DNA from: Chitinophaga sp. E66
Lineage (GTDB): Bacteria > Bacteroidota > Bacteroidia > Chitinophagales > Chitinophagaceae
Reading direction: 5' to 3'
Assembly: GCA_019285755.1 (NCBI GenBank)
Contig: CP079103.1
Location: 6,223,534 to 6,287,533 of the forward strand
Length of the DNA: 64,000 bases
The notes below the pieces were generated by a model. The model had not been told where the DNA came from. It searched no databases and worked only from the letters and a program-made list of their open reading frames with translations. The position numbers and the translations under genes are program-made. This document shows, in pieces, positions 18,368-29,043 of the stretch (the stretch's first letter is position 1; every line of letters starts with the position of its first letter).

Positions 18368-20022
18368 TTAGGATACGTAAGTTCTGTTCCCCACCCACAC
18401 GAAGCGTTTGTCGATGAACTCCGGCGTGGTGAAGCTGGCGTTGCCCGCGGGGTTGCCGCCGGTAACATGGAAGTCTGAGAAGGCGGCATGCTGGTTCACC
18501 CAGATGAAGCCCGTAAAGTTGAAGGAAACGGGGTGAATGCGCTGTTCATGGCATCGGCGATCTTGTCCATCACCACTTCGTCGGTCGCGTAGGCTCCGCA
18601 GGTAATGGCGCCATGACTGGAGGCCATTTCACGGGCGAGGCGGATCGATTCATCGGTGTTTTGGGTTTTGACGAGCAATACCACGGGCCCGAAGAGCTCC
18701 TGCTGGAAAATGCCGGAGTCGTTTGCCGATACTTCCACTACCACCGGGCTCCAGGTTCGGGCGCCTGCGAATTCTTCGCTGCTGACGGGGGCGCCTTCGA
18801 GGAGCACTTTCCCGCCGAGCTTTGCGGCCTCCCGGGCGCGTTGCAGGGTGGTTTCATTCTGTACGGCGCCAAGTGTACCCGCTCCCATTTTGGGATTGTT
18901 GACGAGGGCGGTAACGGCATCTGTGAATTTCTTCGCGACTTCGTCGAAGGATAAAGTCCCGTTCGGCGTTTTGACGGTCTCCGGGATGAAGAAATTCTGC
19001 GGGGCGGTGCACATCTGTCCGCTGTAGAGGCTCACGGAAAAGGCGAGGTTCTGCATGACGGCATCGATGTCTTGCACGGAATCGATGATCACGGAGTTGA
19101 CGCCGGCTTTTTCTGTGAAAACGGTCTTGCCCTGCGAGGCGAGGGATTCCACGTAATTGCCGAAGGCGCTGCCGCCGGTGTAGTCGATGAGGTGAACGTC
19201 CGGGTGCTCGCAGAGGGCTTTTGTGATGGGCTGATTCGTGGAGTCGGCCGCGAGCTGACAGGTGTAAGGGTCCTGGCCGTTTTCTTCCAGTACCTGCTGG
19301 ATGGCGGCTACGACGATCGCGATGGGCAGCACCGCCCTGGCGTGGGGCTTCACGATCACGGGGTTGCCGGTGATCAGGTCGGCATAAATGCCGGGAAGCG
19401 AGTTCCATACCGGGAAGGTCGAGCAACCGATCACGAGGCCCAGGCCTTTGGGAACGGGCCGGAAGGATTTCTGCAGCTTAACGCTGATCTTGCCCATGGG
19501 CTTTTCCCAGGATTGCTCTCCGGGAAGTGCTGGAGTTGCTGGTATCCCATGGCGATGGCTTCGAGGGCGCGGTCGTTCGCATGGGGCCGCTGGCCTGGAA
19601 GCTCATCATGAAGCTCTGGCCGGTGGTGTGCATGGTGGCGTGCGCGATCTCGAAGAAGTGGTGCTGGATCTTTTCCAGCGTTTCGGTAAGGATGCCGGCG
19701 CGGTCGGCTACCGATAGCTGCGCCCAGCGTTGGCCGGCTCTCTTGCCAGCCTTAACGAGTTCATCCGTGGAAATGATGGGGTACGAAATGCCGAGGGGCT
19801 CCAGGGTGTAAGGGGATACTTCTTCCCGTACCAATTGTCCACCACCTTTTGCTTCAAGCGGGAAAAGGGCTGGTTGAGCAGGCTTTTAAAGCCGGTTTCG
19901 CCCTTTACGGGCGCCTCTTCGCCGTATGCCTTGGGGTGCTCGGGATACTGCGAATAAAAGGTTCTTTCGTGGTTGGCCTTTACCGCGTTGTCGATGATGT
20001 TTTGGTGTTTTGCGATCAGCAT
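18368..20022 (-). CDS. paaN: PaaN-type aldehyde dehydrogenase
   Basis: About 552 residues of the PaaN group, an aldehyde-dehydrogenase relative linked to phenylacetate degradation. Visible: the N-terminal 'MLIAKHQNIIDNAVKA', 'YSQYPEHPKAYGEEAPVKG', the central 'HTTGQSFMMSFQASGPHAND', 'VIGCSTFPVWNSLPGIYADL', 'GNPVIVKPHARAVLPIAIVV', the catalytic Cys in 'SLYSGQMCTAPQNFF', and the C-terminus 'FTGFIWVNQHAAFSDFHVTG'. Frame breaks near 19845, 19600-19510 and 18525. No other paa genes are in the window, so the pathway here is inference. Confidence 0.85.
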
Positions 20023-20079
20023 AGCGCTATGGTTTAGATATGAGTTGTTCACAGAGGTTGCTGACGGCACCGGCAAACG

Positions 20080-21150
20080 CTACTTGATCGAGGCTATCTT
20101 GCCGGTGTTGTAAAACTCGTCGTTCCGGAGTTTTAACGGATGGTTGCGCTGCCAGGTGGTGAAGTTGTCGTACTCCGCCTTGTGCAGCGCCGTCCAGGAT
20201 TTGTATTCGGCCTGATTTGCGGCCGGGCCGAACAGCCAGATGTTGTAAGCTTCGTACATCCCGTCGCGCAGCAGTTTCCGCTGGAAGTCGAACAGGGCGT
20301 ACGGATATTTCACGCCGTAGAATTTGTACCAGTCGAGCAGGAACCGCGTCCGCAACATGATGAGCGATTCCGGTTCAATGCCCGTGGCGATCACGCTGAC
20401 CTGTTTGGCCATTACGCCTTTAAAGGCTTCCGTAAATGGATTTGTGGATTCGCCTTTTTAGCTTTGGCGGTTTCGCCGGGGATGCTGTTGAAGATGGCGG
20501 GATCGTCGAACAGTTTTTTATAACATTCCAGTACCACATCGCGGATCTCTGCGGTGCGGGTGGTATAACTTTCGAGGTTGATGAAGGTTTCGCCGTACAG
20601 GATGGCCCAGATGGGCTCTTTGGTCCAGAGATAGCTGCGGGAGGCGTGGTAGTAGTTGCCCGGGAAGTTCGGGTCTACTTCGATGCCTTTTACCCAATAT
20701 CTCAGGGCGGCGTCGAAATTCTTCATGTTTTGCAGGAGGTCGCCATAGTCGCAATGGAGCTCGCCGCTGTTGGGGAATTTGCGGAGACCGCGTTGATATA
20801 CCTTTTCGGCGCCTTTCCAGTCCTGTTTGCCCTGGTAGATGTTACCGGCGATCTGGAACAGGTGGATATCGGCGTCTTTCTTGTCTACCAGTGGCGAAAC
20901 CACGGTGTAGGCGCGGTTATAGTCCCCTTTGAGGTAATAGGCAAAGGCCAGGTCTTTTTGAGCTGGATATCGTCCGGCGCTGACGTGATCGCCTGGTTGA
21001 GCACCAGGATGGCGTTCGCGTAATCGCCCGAGCGGAGGAAATTCCGTGCGGTTTGTTGAAGTTCGGCGTTATCCTGAGCGAGCGCCCATTGGAAGGAAAG
21101 CACGCCCGTCATCACAAGTGTCCATTTTTAGCAGCCTTTTGCCATTCCAT
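20080..21150 (-). CDS. Exported tetratricopeptide-repeat protein
   Basis: About 357 residues. The ATG at 21150 reads 'MEWQKAAK', then one missing A (near 21130) gives 'KWTLVMTGVLSFQWALAQ', a signal peptide. TPR units follow ('ARNFLRSGDYANAILVLNQA', 'KVYQRGLRKFPNSGELHCDY', 'ALRYWVKGIEVDPNFPGNYY'), then a helical C-terminal half with 'WQRNHPLKLRNDEFYNTG'. Further one-base gaps lie near 20957 and 20415. Likely a periplasmic scaffold; partner unknown. It is the first gene of a minus-strand run into paaN (57 bp gap). Confidence 0.8.
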
Positions 21151-21175
21151 TGTTCTCTTCGTTTTCTGTAAATGT

Positions 21176-21216
21176 AAGAAAAAACCGTTGACCCCGGCTC
21201 AAACCGGGGCCAACGG
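21176..21216 (-). terminator. Terminator of the DUF1015 gene
   Basis: A long GC-rich stem (arms at 21185-21197 and 21204-21216, one unpaired A) followed on the minus strand by seven T residues. It lies 20 bp past the DUF1015 stop. Confidence 0.85.
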
Positions 21217-21234
21217 CGGATATTGCCTGAATAA

Positions 21235-22468
21235 TCAGATCGTGTGGGTCAGGAGGCCGTCGCGCAGCTTCGGCTCGAACCAGGTGGATTTGGGAGGCAT
21301 CACATTGCCGCTGTCCGCGATATCGAACAGTTGCTGGATGGTAACGGGATACAGGGCAAAGGCCACGGCCATTTCCCCGCTGTCTACCCGTTTAACCAGT
21401 TCTCCGAGCCCGCGGATACCGCCCACGAAGTCGATGCGCTTGTCTGTACGGGGATCCTGGATGCCCAGATGTTTGTCCAGCACGTTGTTCTGGAGGATGG
21501 TGACATCCAGCACGCCGATGGGGTCCGTGGTGTAGGTGCCTTCCCGGGCCACGAGGTGGTACAGGTATGATCGAGGTACATGGCGAATTCATGGAGCATG
21601 GAGGGTTTCTGTGCATGGTGGCCGATAGGCTCCACGAGGAAATCGTACTCCAGGCGGGAAATGAAATCTTCCTTGCTGTGGCCGTTCAGGTCTTTTACGA
21701 CGCGGTTGTAGTCGAGAATGGCGAGTTGGCTGGCAGGGAAGATGGTGGTAAGGAAGAAGTTGATGGGTTGATCGGCGGTTACGTCCGTGCCGCCGGCTTT
21801 CTGCACGAGAGCGGCGGAAGCAGCGCGGTGGTGGCCGTCGGCGATATAGGTGGCGGGCACCTGGGTGGCGAAGCGCTCGGTGATCTCGTTCACGGCGGCG
21901 TCGTCTGCTACCACCCAAATGGTATGGGTGATGCCGTCGTCAGCGATAAAGTCGTATACCGGGGCATTGTGTTCCTGCCAGTGAGAGATGAGGGCGTTGA
22001 GTTCGGGAACGTCGTTGTAGGCAAGGAATACATTACCGGTCTGCGCGCGGGTGGCGGTGATGTGGTTGATGCGGTCCTGTTCTTTTTCGGGACGGGTGAA
22101 CTCGTGCTTTTTAATGATGCCCTTGTTATAGTCATCGATGGAGGAGGCGCATACGAGCCCTGTCTGGGAGCGGCCGTCCATCACGAGTTTGTAGATATAA
22201 TAAGCGGGGAAGCCTCCTGGAAGAGGGTGCCTTCGGACAGCAACTTCTGCAGGTTTTCGGCGGCTTTGGCATACACGGGGGCGGAGTGGATGTCCGTTCC
22301 CTCTGGCAGATCGATTTCCGATTTGCTGACGTGATAGAAGGAATACGGGTTGCCGGCGGCTTCTTCGGCGGCTTCCTTCGAATTGAGCACATCGTAGGGC
22401 CTGGCGGCTACTGATTTGGCCATCGCGGCTTGCGGACGCAGTGCCCGGAACGGTTTGATAATTGCCAT
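21235..22468 (-). CDS. DUF1015-family protein
   Basis: About 411 residues. It opens 'AIIKPFRALRPQAAMAKSVA' and 'ARPYDVLNSKEAAEEAAGNP', the DUF1015 signature, with 'FTRPEKEQDRINHITATRAQ', 'ATYIADGHHRAASAALVQKA' and a C-terminal 'VMPPKSTWFEPKLRDGLLTH'. One-base gaps lie near 22195 and 21560. In many bacteria DUF1015 genes sit beside serine-pathway genes, and here serC is directly upstream. The 'ADGHHR' motif suggests a nucleotide- or phosphate-binding enzyme, and a kinase role is known for some relatives; no reaction is assigned here. Confidence 0.87.
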
Positions 22469-22523
22469 GGATTCTGTGTGTTTACTGTTAGAGGCAGTAA
22501 AAGTAAGAAAAGGAGGGTAGGAA

Positions 22524-22558
22524 TTAAAAAGACCGCCTCAGTAATCTGCGGCGGTCTT
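22524..22558 (-). terminator. Terminator of serC
   Basis: Eight-base-pair stem (22531-22538 with 22551-22558) followed on the minus strand by TTTTTAATT, between serC and DUF1015. It would limit read-through into the downstream gene. Confidence 0.8.
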
Positions 22559-22596
22559 CGTATTTAAATATTTTGAATGCTTCGGTAGTGGGAAGA

Positions 22597-23667
22597 TCAG
22601 GCTTTCTTCAGGGAGAAGAATTTCATGGCTTCTACCATTACTTCCACGCTTTCGAGCGGGAGGGCGTTATAGAGGGAAGCGCGGAACCCGCCGGAGAGGC
22701 GATGGCCTTTGATGCCGACGATATCTTCTTTCTTGCAGAACTTGAGGAATTCTTCTTCCAGTTCCGGTTTGTCGATCGTGAAGGTAACGTTCATCTTGCT
22801 GCGGTCTTCTTTAGCGACGTTGCCACGGAACAGGGGTTGTGGTCGATCTCGTCGTACAGCAGGGCCGCTTTTTTATTATTGATCTGCTCTATGGCAGCTA
22901 CGCCGCCCTGGCCTTTGAGCCAGCGGAGGGTGAGCATGGAGATATATACGGCGAAAACGGGCGGTGTGTTGAGCATGGAACCGTTTTCGATGTGGTTCTT
23001 GTAGTTGAGGATGGAGGGGATCTGGCGGGTTACCTTGCCCAGCATGCTCTTGCGGACAGCCACCATGGTAGCGCCTGCTGCGCCCATGTTCTTCTGAACG
23101 CCTGCGTAGATGAGCGCGAAGCGGTTGAAGTCCATCTGGCGGCTGAGAATGTCGCTGCTCATATCGCCTACCAGGGGAACATCCGTTTCGGGAATGGCAT
23201 GAAACTGCGTCCCGTAAATGGTGTTGTTGGTGGTGATGTGGAGGTATTTGGACTGGGGGCAATCGTGTATTGTTTGGGAATATGATTGTAGTTCGCTTCT
23301 TTGGAGCTTGCGGCTACATCTACATACCCGAATAGTTTCGCTTCCTTGATGGCCTTGTTGGACCATACGCCGGTATCGATATAGGAGGCGGTTTCGCCGC
23401 TGTTGTCCAGCAGGTTCATGGGCACCTGCATGAATTGCATGGTGGCCCCGCCCTGCAGGAAGAGCACTTCGAAATCGTCGTCGAGCCCCATGAGCTCGCG
23501 GGTAAGGTTACGGGCCTCTTCCATTACTGCCATAAAGGTTCCGTTCTGTGCCCGATCTCCAGGATGGACATTCCTGATCCCTCAAAATCGATCAGCGCCT
23601 TGCTGGCTTTGTACAGCACCTCGTTGGGCAATACAGAAGGACCTGCATTAAAGTTGTGCACCTTCAT
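22597..23667 (-). CDS. serC: Phosphoserine aminotransferase
   Basis: A PLP enzyme that transfers an amino group from glutamate to 3-phosphohydroxypyruvate in serine biosynthesis (and an analogous B6 step). About 357 residues. Seen in order: 'MKVHNFNAGPSVLPNEVLYK', 'GHRTEPFMAVMEEARNLTRE', 'LFLQGGATMQFMQVPMNLL', the PLP-lysine motif 'ALIYAGVQKNMGAAGATMV', 'TPPVFAVYISMLTLRWLKGQ' and 'GIKGHRLSGGFRASLYNALP'. One-base gaps lie near 23540, 23265 and 22805. Start 23667 is set by the conserved N-terminus. Confidence 0.95.
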
Positions 23668-23786
23668 GTTGCGGTCTAAATTGTATACGTTTTCTTGTTC
23701 CACTTTATATGGTTTTTCGAAGGAAAAGGTAAAAAATCTCGGTAAATGAACCGGAAGGATTGGTCAGTGAGGAAAGGTTAAAAATA

Positions 23787-23933
23787 TCAGATGGAGAACC
23801 AAAGATAATCTTTCTTTTCAGAAAACGTATTAGGTTCCTCAAATATTTTACCCTTGCCGCAAGGGGCCGGCCTTCCGACAGGAGCGGGTTTTCGGGGATC
23901 GTCCATCACTGCTTTGGCATCGCGTGGAAGCAC
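23787..23933 (-). CDS. Possible small protein upstream of serC
   Basis: An open frame of about 48 residues in the 306-bp gap between the phospholipase-like gene and serC. It reads from a GTG at 23933, or an ATG at 23906 ('MDDPRKPAPVGRPAPCGK'), to a stop at 23787 ('EEPNTFSEKKDYLWFSI'). Composition is protein-like (Pro/Gly-rich, then an acidic-aromatic end) and GC content drops just after the stop. No family recognised and no clear ribosome-binding site. An in-frame stop upstream could itself be an artefact. Confidence 0.35.
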   Translation of the reverse strand: MLPRDAKAVMDDPRKPAPVGRPAPCGKGKIFEEPNTFSEKKDYLWFSI

Positions 23934-23973
23934 GGCAATGGCTGTATGTTACAGCGTTGTCATGGACCGTAAT

Positions 23974-24950
23974 TCAATGTTCCCGCCCCAGGATCTTCCC
24001 GGCGGTGGCAATACTATCCAGCCGCTGGTCTTCCGCATCTTCCAGTTCAGGGAATGTCAGTGCTGCAAGGTGAGCCAGCGGCGGTTGGCCTGCATCGGCC
24101 CAGGCAGTGTACCAGCAGGCAGCTGCGGCAGCGATGGCGCCACGCATCCTGCGCTCCACCATGTCGCCCATGCGGCCCTGGTACGCTTCGGCATAGGCGG
24201 TACTGTACTGGCGGACGAGCCGCCCGTTCCTCAGTTCCCAGGCATACCGCCGGTCTGGCGGGAATTCCTGCGTCAGTTGCTTTTCGGTGGACAGTACCAC
24301 CCAGGAGGCTTCGGCGCTTTCCAGGACGATCTTCCAGAAGAAGGCCCTGCAATCGGGGACATAGGAGGCAGGGCCGGTCCAGTAGTCGTACCGTGCATCG
24401 GCGAAAAGTTCCGGTATGCGCGACTCCCATAATCCATGGATGCCATGTTGACCGGTCTGTTGCCCGTTGTGGTTAGAGCTGGTATGCAGGGGCACGAAGG
24501 CGTCGCCGATGTAATGGCCCAGTTCCGCGGCGGTCCGCAGCGCCTGCAATCCGTTTCCCAGCCTGAAGGCTTCCGTCAGCCGGTATTGCATCCGCTCCAG
24601 GTGCCAGGGTAGCAGGCCATGCTTCGCAAGGGAATCTGCCCCATAGCGGGCAACGGCCTCGCGCCATCCGCGGGGTAGCGAGGAAAAGGGCGCTTCGCCA
24701 TAGTGATCGAGGTCTATATAATGGCGTGGGCCCTCCCCGGCCACCAGGTACCTGCGCTTGTCGGGCGTGGTGGCATGCTTGACCAAGTAAGACAGATGAG
24801 GCTTGAAGAATACCAGCATCTGTGGCGGTAAAGAGAACACCGCCAGCCGGTTGATCCGCTCGTGCCCGAAGAACCCCAGCTCCTGGCGCTCCCGGAAATC
24901 AGGCAGCACGCCAGCGCCAGTAAAGCCATGCGCAACTTGATGGAATACAT
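23974..24950 (-). CDS. Zinc-dependent phospholipase C-like exported protein
   Basis: About 325 residues. Signal peptide 'MALLALACCLISGSARS', then, after one missing G near 24873, 'WGFFGHERINRLAVFSLPP'. Zinc-ligand-type residues follow in 'HATTPDKRRYLVAGEGPRHY', 'IDLDHYG' and 'ELGHYIGDAFVPLHTSSNHN' with 'GQHGIHGLWESRIPEL', the pattern of the PLC/P1-nuclease fold. The mature N-terminal Trp after cleavage is typical of this fold, where it binds zinc. Likely periplasmic hydrolase of phosphodiesters; the real substrate is not known for this Bacteroidota group. Confidence 0.82.
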
Positions 24951-25044
24951 ATGATATCAGTTTCCCGCAATGTAATCCGCTCCGATATGTAAAGAACTTA
25001 ATTTAACGATACGTTTCTCAGTCCCGGAAGAGCATTTCTCCGAA

Positions 25045-25703
25045 TTACAGAGATTCGCCCTTTTCGGGAGGCGCCGGTTGCACCGCCGGCAGCTCCGTAA
25101 TGTGCGTTACCCCGCCCGATACGGCGAATTTCATCGCCTCGCCGGCAGATACGTTGGTCAATGGGCGCACCTTCTCCCGGCGGACCATAAACACCTTGCC
25201 CGTAATGGCATAGGCATGGGGCACATAAACCGCCATGTAGCCTTCCAGGCCCAGGGCGCGAACGTCTTCCTGGGTGATGAAGCCCATCTCCCAGACATCC
25301 TCCCCGTAGACATTCACCAGCACAGGATGATCGAATTTCTTCTTCTCCCCCACAAATGCATCGAAAACATCCTTCACGGAGGAATAGATATATTTAATAA
25401 AAGGCGTCCGCTCCAGGATGTGATCGAACATGTCGATCAGTCGCCCGATAATGAACGAAGAGCTCAGATATCCCACAAATACAATGATTACCAATACGAT
25501 AACGAAGCCGACCCCTTGTATTTGAGGAAGTTCATAGGGTGGTCTTCCGGGATCAGGTCGCGCGGGAGCAGGTTATCTATCGTAATAAAGCCCCAATACA
25601 GCGTGAACGCCGTAATACCGATCGGCGCCAGGATCAGCAGACCCTGGAAGAAATAGCGCAGGAGGCGCGACAGCAATACCCGGAATTTCAGCTTTGGAGA
25701 CAT
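25045..25703 (-). CDS. DUF502-family membrane protein
   Basis: About 219 residues with two N-terminal membrane helices ('LLRYFFQGLLILAPIGITAF' and, after one missing base near 25497, 'VIVLVIIVFVGYLSSSFIIG') and a soluble C-terminal domain ('RTPFIKYIYSSVKDVFDAFV', 'GFITQEDVRALGLEGYMAVY', 'VPHAYAITGKVFMV'). The 'IYxxVKxxxD' stretch is diagnostic for DUF502. Inner-membrane protein of unknown role. Start at 25703 ('MSPKLKFRVLLSR') is chosen over 25724 because the conserved region begins there. Confidence 0.87.
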
Positions 25704-25812
25704 GTTTCTGGTTTGAAAGTGCAAAGTTACAGCATATTATGCGCTTCCTGCCCCTCATAAACCCGCTAAATCCTTTGATAAACCACGTTCGTCATATTAT
25801 GTAAAATACTAG

Positions 25813-25851
25813 ATGGAAACTTTGGTAGTTTAAATAGTTTCCATAGTTTTG
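25813..25851 (+). promoter_or_regulatory. Efflux-operon promoter with overlapping palindromic operator
   Basis: A perfect 9-bp inverted repeat, ATGGAAACT (25813-25821) and AGTTTCCAT (25836-25844), with a 14-nt spacer. It overlaps a Bacteroidota promoter: TTTG at 25821-25824, 19 nt, then TAGTTTTG at 25844-25851. The tetR start is 37 nt further on. The placement fits autorepression of tetR and the RND operon by the TetR protein. Confidence 0.65.
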
Positions 25852-25887
25852 TGCGTGTAATACATTTCGCCCCTATATAGAAAATCA

Positions 25888-26522
25888 ATGGAAGTTCAAG
25901 AACGATCCTGGACACGGCGTTTAACATGTTCCGGCAGTACGGTACCCGTTCCATCACTATGGACGATATCGCCAACCGCATGGGCATTTCCAAAAAAACG
26001 CTGTACGCCCACTTCGCTGATAAGAGCGACCTGGTGCTCAATGTAATGAGCCGCCACCTGGCCCTTATCGAAGAGCAATGCATCGCCAGCCGGAACAACA
26101 GTGAAGATGCCGTGGGAGAGCTGTTCCTGGTCATTAAGATGTTGGAAGAAAAGTTCAGGAATATGAACCCCGTGGTGATGATGGACCTCCAGAAATACCA
26201 TTCGAAGGCGTTCCAGCTGTTCGAGCAACATAAGAACGTGTTCATGGTGCGCACTATCCGAGAAAACCTGGAAAGAGGCGTGAAGGAAGGGTTGTACCGG
26301 TCCGACCTCGACCTGGACATACTCAGCGCCTTCCGTGCGGCTTCGTCGCTCTTCTGCTTCCAGCCGGAACTGTTCCCCATGAACGGGTACGATATGACAA
26401 AGGTGCAGCGCGTGCTGCTGGAGCATTTCCTGTATGGGGTGGCTTCCCTCAAAGGCTATCAGTTGATCGATCAGTACAGAAAAAGGATAACCAGTAATAA
26501 ATCAATGATCTATGCACTTTAA
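25888..26522 (+). CDS. TetR/AcrR-family repressor of the efflux operon
   Basis: About 211 residues. The ATG at 25888 gives 'MEVQER', then one missing base near 25908 leads into 'LDTAFNMFRQYGTRSITMDD' and the helix-turn-helix 'IANRMGISKKTLYAHFADKS'. The C-terminal ligand domain has 'FLVIKMLEEKFRNMNPVVMM' and 'VKEGLYRSDLDLDILSAFRA'. It overlaps the TolC gene by 11 bp (stop 26522, next ATG 26512), so the whole four-gene unit is translationally linked. The inducer is unknown; substrates of the pump are the usual guess. Confidence 0.93.
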
Positions 26523-27875
26523 ATGGAAACTCGTTGCCCTGGCGGGCACGATGTTGCATGCCTTCACCTGCGCCCATGCGCAACAGCAGCCGGCCGTCAC
26601 GTCGGAAACACTGCGGTTCTCGGTGCAGGACGCCATATCTTATGCGCTCACCCATCAGTACGCCATCCGTAATGCAAAGATGGACGAGCTGAACCAGCTC
26701 GCCGTTAACCGCGAAGTGAGCGGCCTCGCCCTGCCCCAGGTAAGCGGCACAGGCCTGTTCCAACACAATCCCATCCTCCAGAAACAATTGGTCGACATCA
26801 GCAACTTCGACCCGAGCGCGCCCAAAGGCACCACAGTGCCCATCGCATTCGGCCTGGCCTACAACGTACTGGGCGGTGGATGTCAACCAGACATTGTTTG
26901 ACCCCAGCGTACTGGTGGCCCTGCAGGCGAGAAAAACCCTGGAAGACCTGGCCCGTAAAGGCGTTCAGTATTCCGAAGTAGAAACGAAGGCAGCCGTTTA
27001 CAAAGCCTATTTCAATGTAGTGGCCGCCGATAAGGCCCTCGTCATCCTCGACAGCAACCAGGTCCGCCTCCGGAATATCCTCGCCGAAACGCGCGAGATA
27101 TATAAGGAAGGCCTGGTGGAAAAGCTGGATGTTGACAGGCTTGTCGTGCAGGTTAACAACCTCGAATCGCAACAGACCCGCCCTCCGCGAGATCCGCGAA
27201 GTGGGTATCGCGGCGCTCAAATTCCAGATCGGTATGCCTATTAAGCAGTCGCTGGTGTTGACCGATACCCTGGGCAACAACGCCCTGAAGGCAGATATCC
27301 AGGAGCACAATGACTTCACCTATCAAAACAGGATCGAGTACCAACTGCTCGAAACACAGCGCCAGGCAAATGAGTATAACCTGAAGCGCTACCGCCTCGC
27401 GGCATTGCCCTCGCTGTATCTTTTCGGTCAGGGTGGGGCTTCCCGCGCCACCGGGAAGTTCGATTACTTCTCGTCCCAGAGCTGGTACGGTTATGTTTCT
27501 TATGGTTTGAATCTGAAGGTTCCCATATTTACCGGCTTTCAACGGCTCAGGAAAGTGGATCAGGCTATGATCGCGGTGAAGAAAAACGATATCGATCTGG
27601 AGCAGCTCCGCGGGTCGATAGACCTGGAGCAGGCGAATTCAGCCACAAGCCTTCGCAACAATATTTCCACGCTCGACAACGAAGAAGAGAACATGCAGCT
27701 GGCCCGGGAAGTATTCGAAACCACGATGATCAAATACCGGGAAGGCGTAGGTTCCAGCGTGGAACTGCTCAATGCGGAATCCGCCCTGCTCGTGGCACAG
27801 AACAACTATTTCACAGCACTGTTCAACGTGATCGTGGCACGCGTAGATTACCTCAAAGCATACGGAAAACTGTAA
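26512..27875 (+). CDS. TolC-family outer-membrane efflux protein
   Basis: About 455 residues. Signal peptide ending 'TCAHAQQQP', then two outer-membrane-factor repeats: 'VQDAISYALTHQYAIRNAKM' and 'DVNQTLFDPSVLVALQARKT' in the first, 'YQNRIEYQLLETQRQANEYN', 'GYVSYGLNLKVPIFTGFQRL' and 'YREGVGSSVELLNAESALLV' in the second. Frame breaks lie near 26877 (net -2 or +1) and 27178. The long helices form the periplasmic tunnel. It sits first in the pump genes after tetR, followed by the adaptor with a 32-bp gap. Confidence 0.92.
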
Positions 27876-27907
27876 CCTTCAACCTATCAGCTATAAATTA
27901 ACTTCCA

Positions 27908-29018
27908 ATGAATAAAAGATATTTCGCCCTTCCGCTGATCGCCCTCATGGTTGCCTGCGGCGGCGGCGGAGAAGAAAAGAAAGCCGATAAACTCGCGCGC
28001 CTCAAACAGGAAAAAGCCAAACTGGACACAGAGATCAAAGCGCTGGAGAAAGAACTGAAAGGAAGCGATTCCACTTCCACTAAAACTAAAACAGTGACCA
28101 TTGCCGATGTGCAGACATCGACCTTTGAGCACTTCATTGATATCCAGGGAGATGTGGACGCACGCGAAAACGTACAGGTGTCCGCACAATCGCCCGGCAT
28201 CATCAAAGCCATTCTCGTCCGCGAAGGTCAGTCCGTTAGCAAAGGCCAGACGCTGGCACAGGTGGATGACCAGGTAATGCGCGCTAACCTTGCCCAATTG
28301 CAAACGCAGCTGGAGCTTGCCACCGCCCTTTACGAGAAACAGGCCAATCTCTGGCGTCAGAAGATCGGCTCCGAGGTACAATACCTCACCGCTAAATCGC
28401 AAAAGGAGACGCTGGAAAAGAATATGGCTACCATGCGCGAACAGATCAACCTCACCCGGATCATATCTCCGATCAACGGAACCGTAGACCAGGTGATCGC
28501 AAAGATCGGTGACGCCGCATCTCCGGGCAATCCTGCCTTCCGGGTCGTGAACGCCTCTAACCTCCGCGTGGTGGCAAACGTAGCTGAATCATACGCAGGT
28601 AAGGTGTCTACCGGTGATGAAGTAGAAGTAACGCTCCCGGACATTCAAAAGACATTCCGCACCAAGATCGGCTTTGCTTCCCGCACCATCGATCCCCTCA
28701 GCCGTACGATCCGCGTGGAAATTCCCGTACAGGAGGCAAGGATCTGCATCCCAATATGCTGGCCCAGATCCGTATCGTGGATTACCGTGCCAATGATGCT
28801 GTGGTTGTTCCGGTAAACGTGATTCAATACTCCCTTGAAAGCCTTACGTGCTGACCGTTAAAGGCTCCGGCGATAAAATGCAGGCAGTACGTAATTATAT
28901 CGAGCTGGGACGGACCTATAACGATAAAGCTGAGATCAAGTCTGGGCTCAATGCCGGCGACAAGATCATTACCACTGGCTTCCAGGGCCTGAACGACAAC
29001 GACTTTATCAAGCTCTAA
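27908..29018 (+). CDS. RND efflux periplasmic adaptor lipoprotein (HlyD/MFP)
   Basis: About 370 residues. Lipoprotein signal 'ALPLIALMVACGGGG', then a short Lys/Glu-rich coiled coil ('ARLKQEKAKLDTEIKALEKE') that is an extra N-terminal segment. The lipoyl half-motifs are 'VQVSAQSPGIIKAILVREGQ' and 'ISPINGTVDQVIAKIGDAAS', separated by a helical hairpin; a beta-barrel part follows ('VEVTLPDIQKTFRTKIGFAS'). One-base gaps lie near 28737 and 28845. It joins the inner-membrane pump to the TolC channel. Confidence 0.92.
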
Positions 29019-29043
29019 CCGGCCAACGCTAAAAAATTAACCG

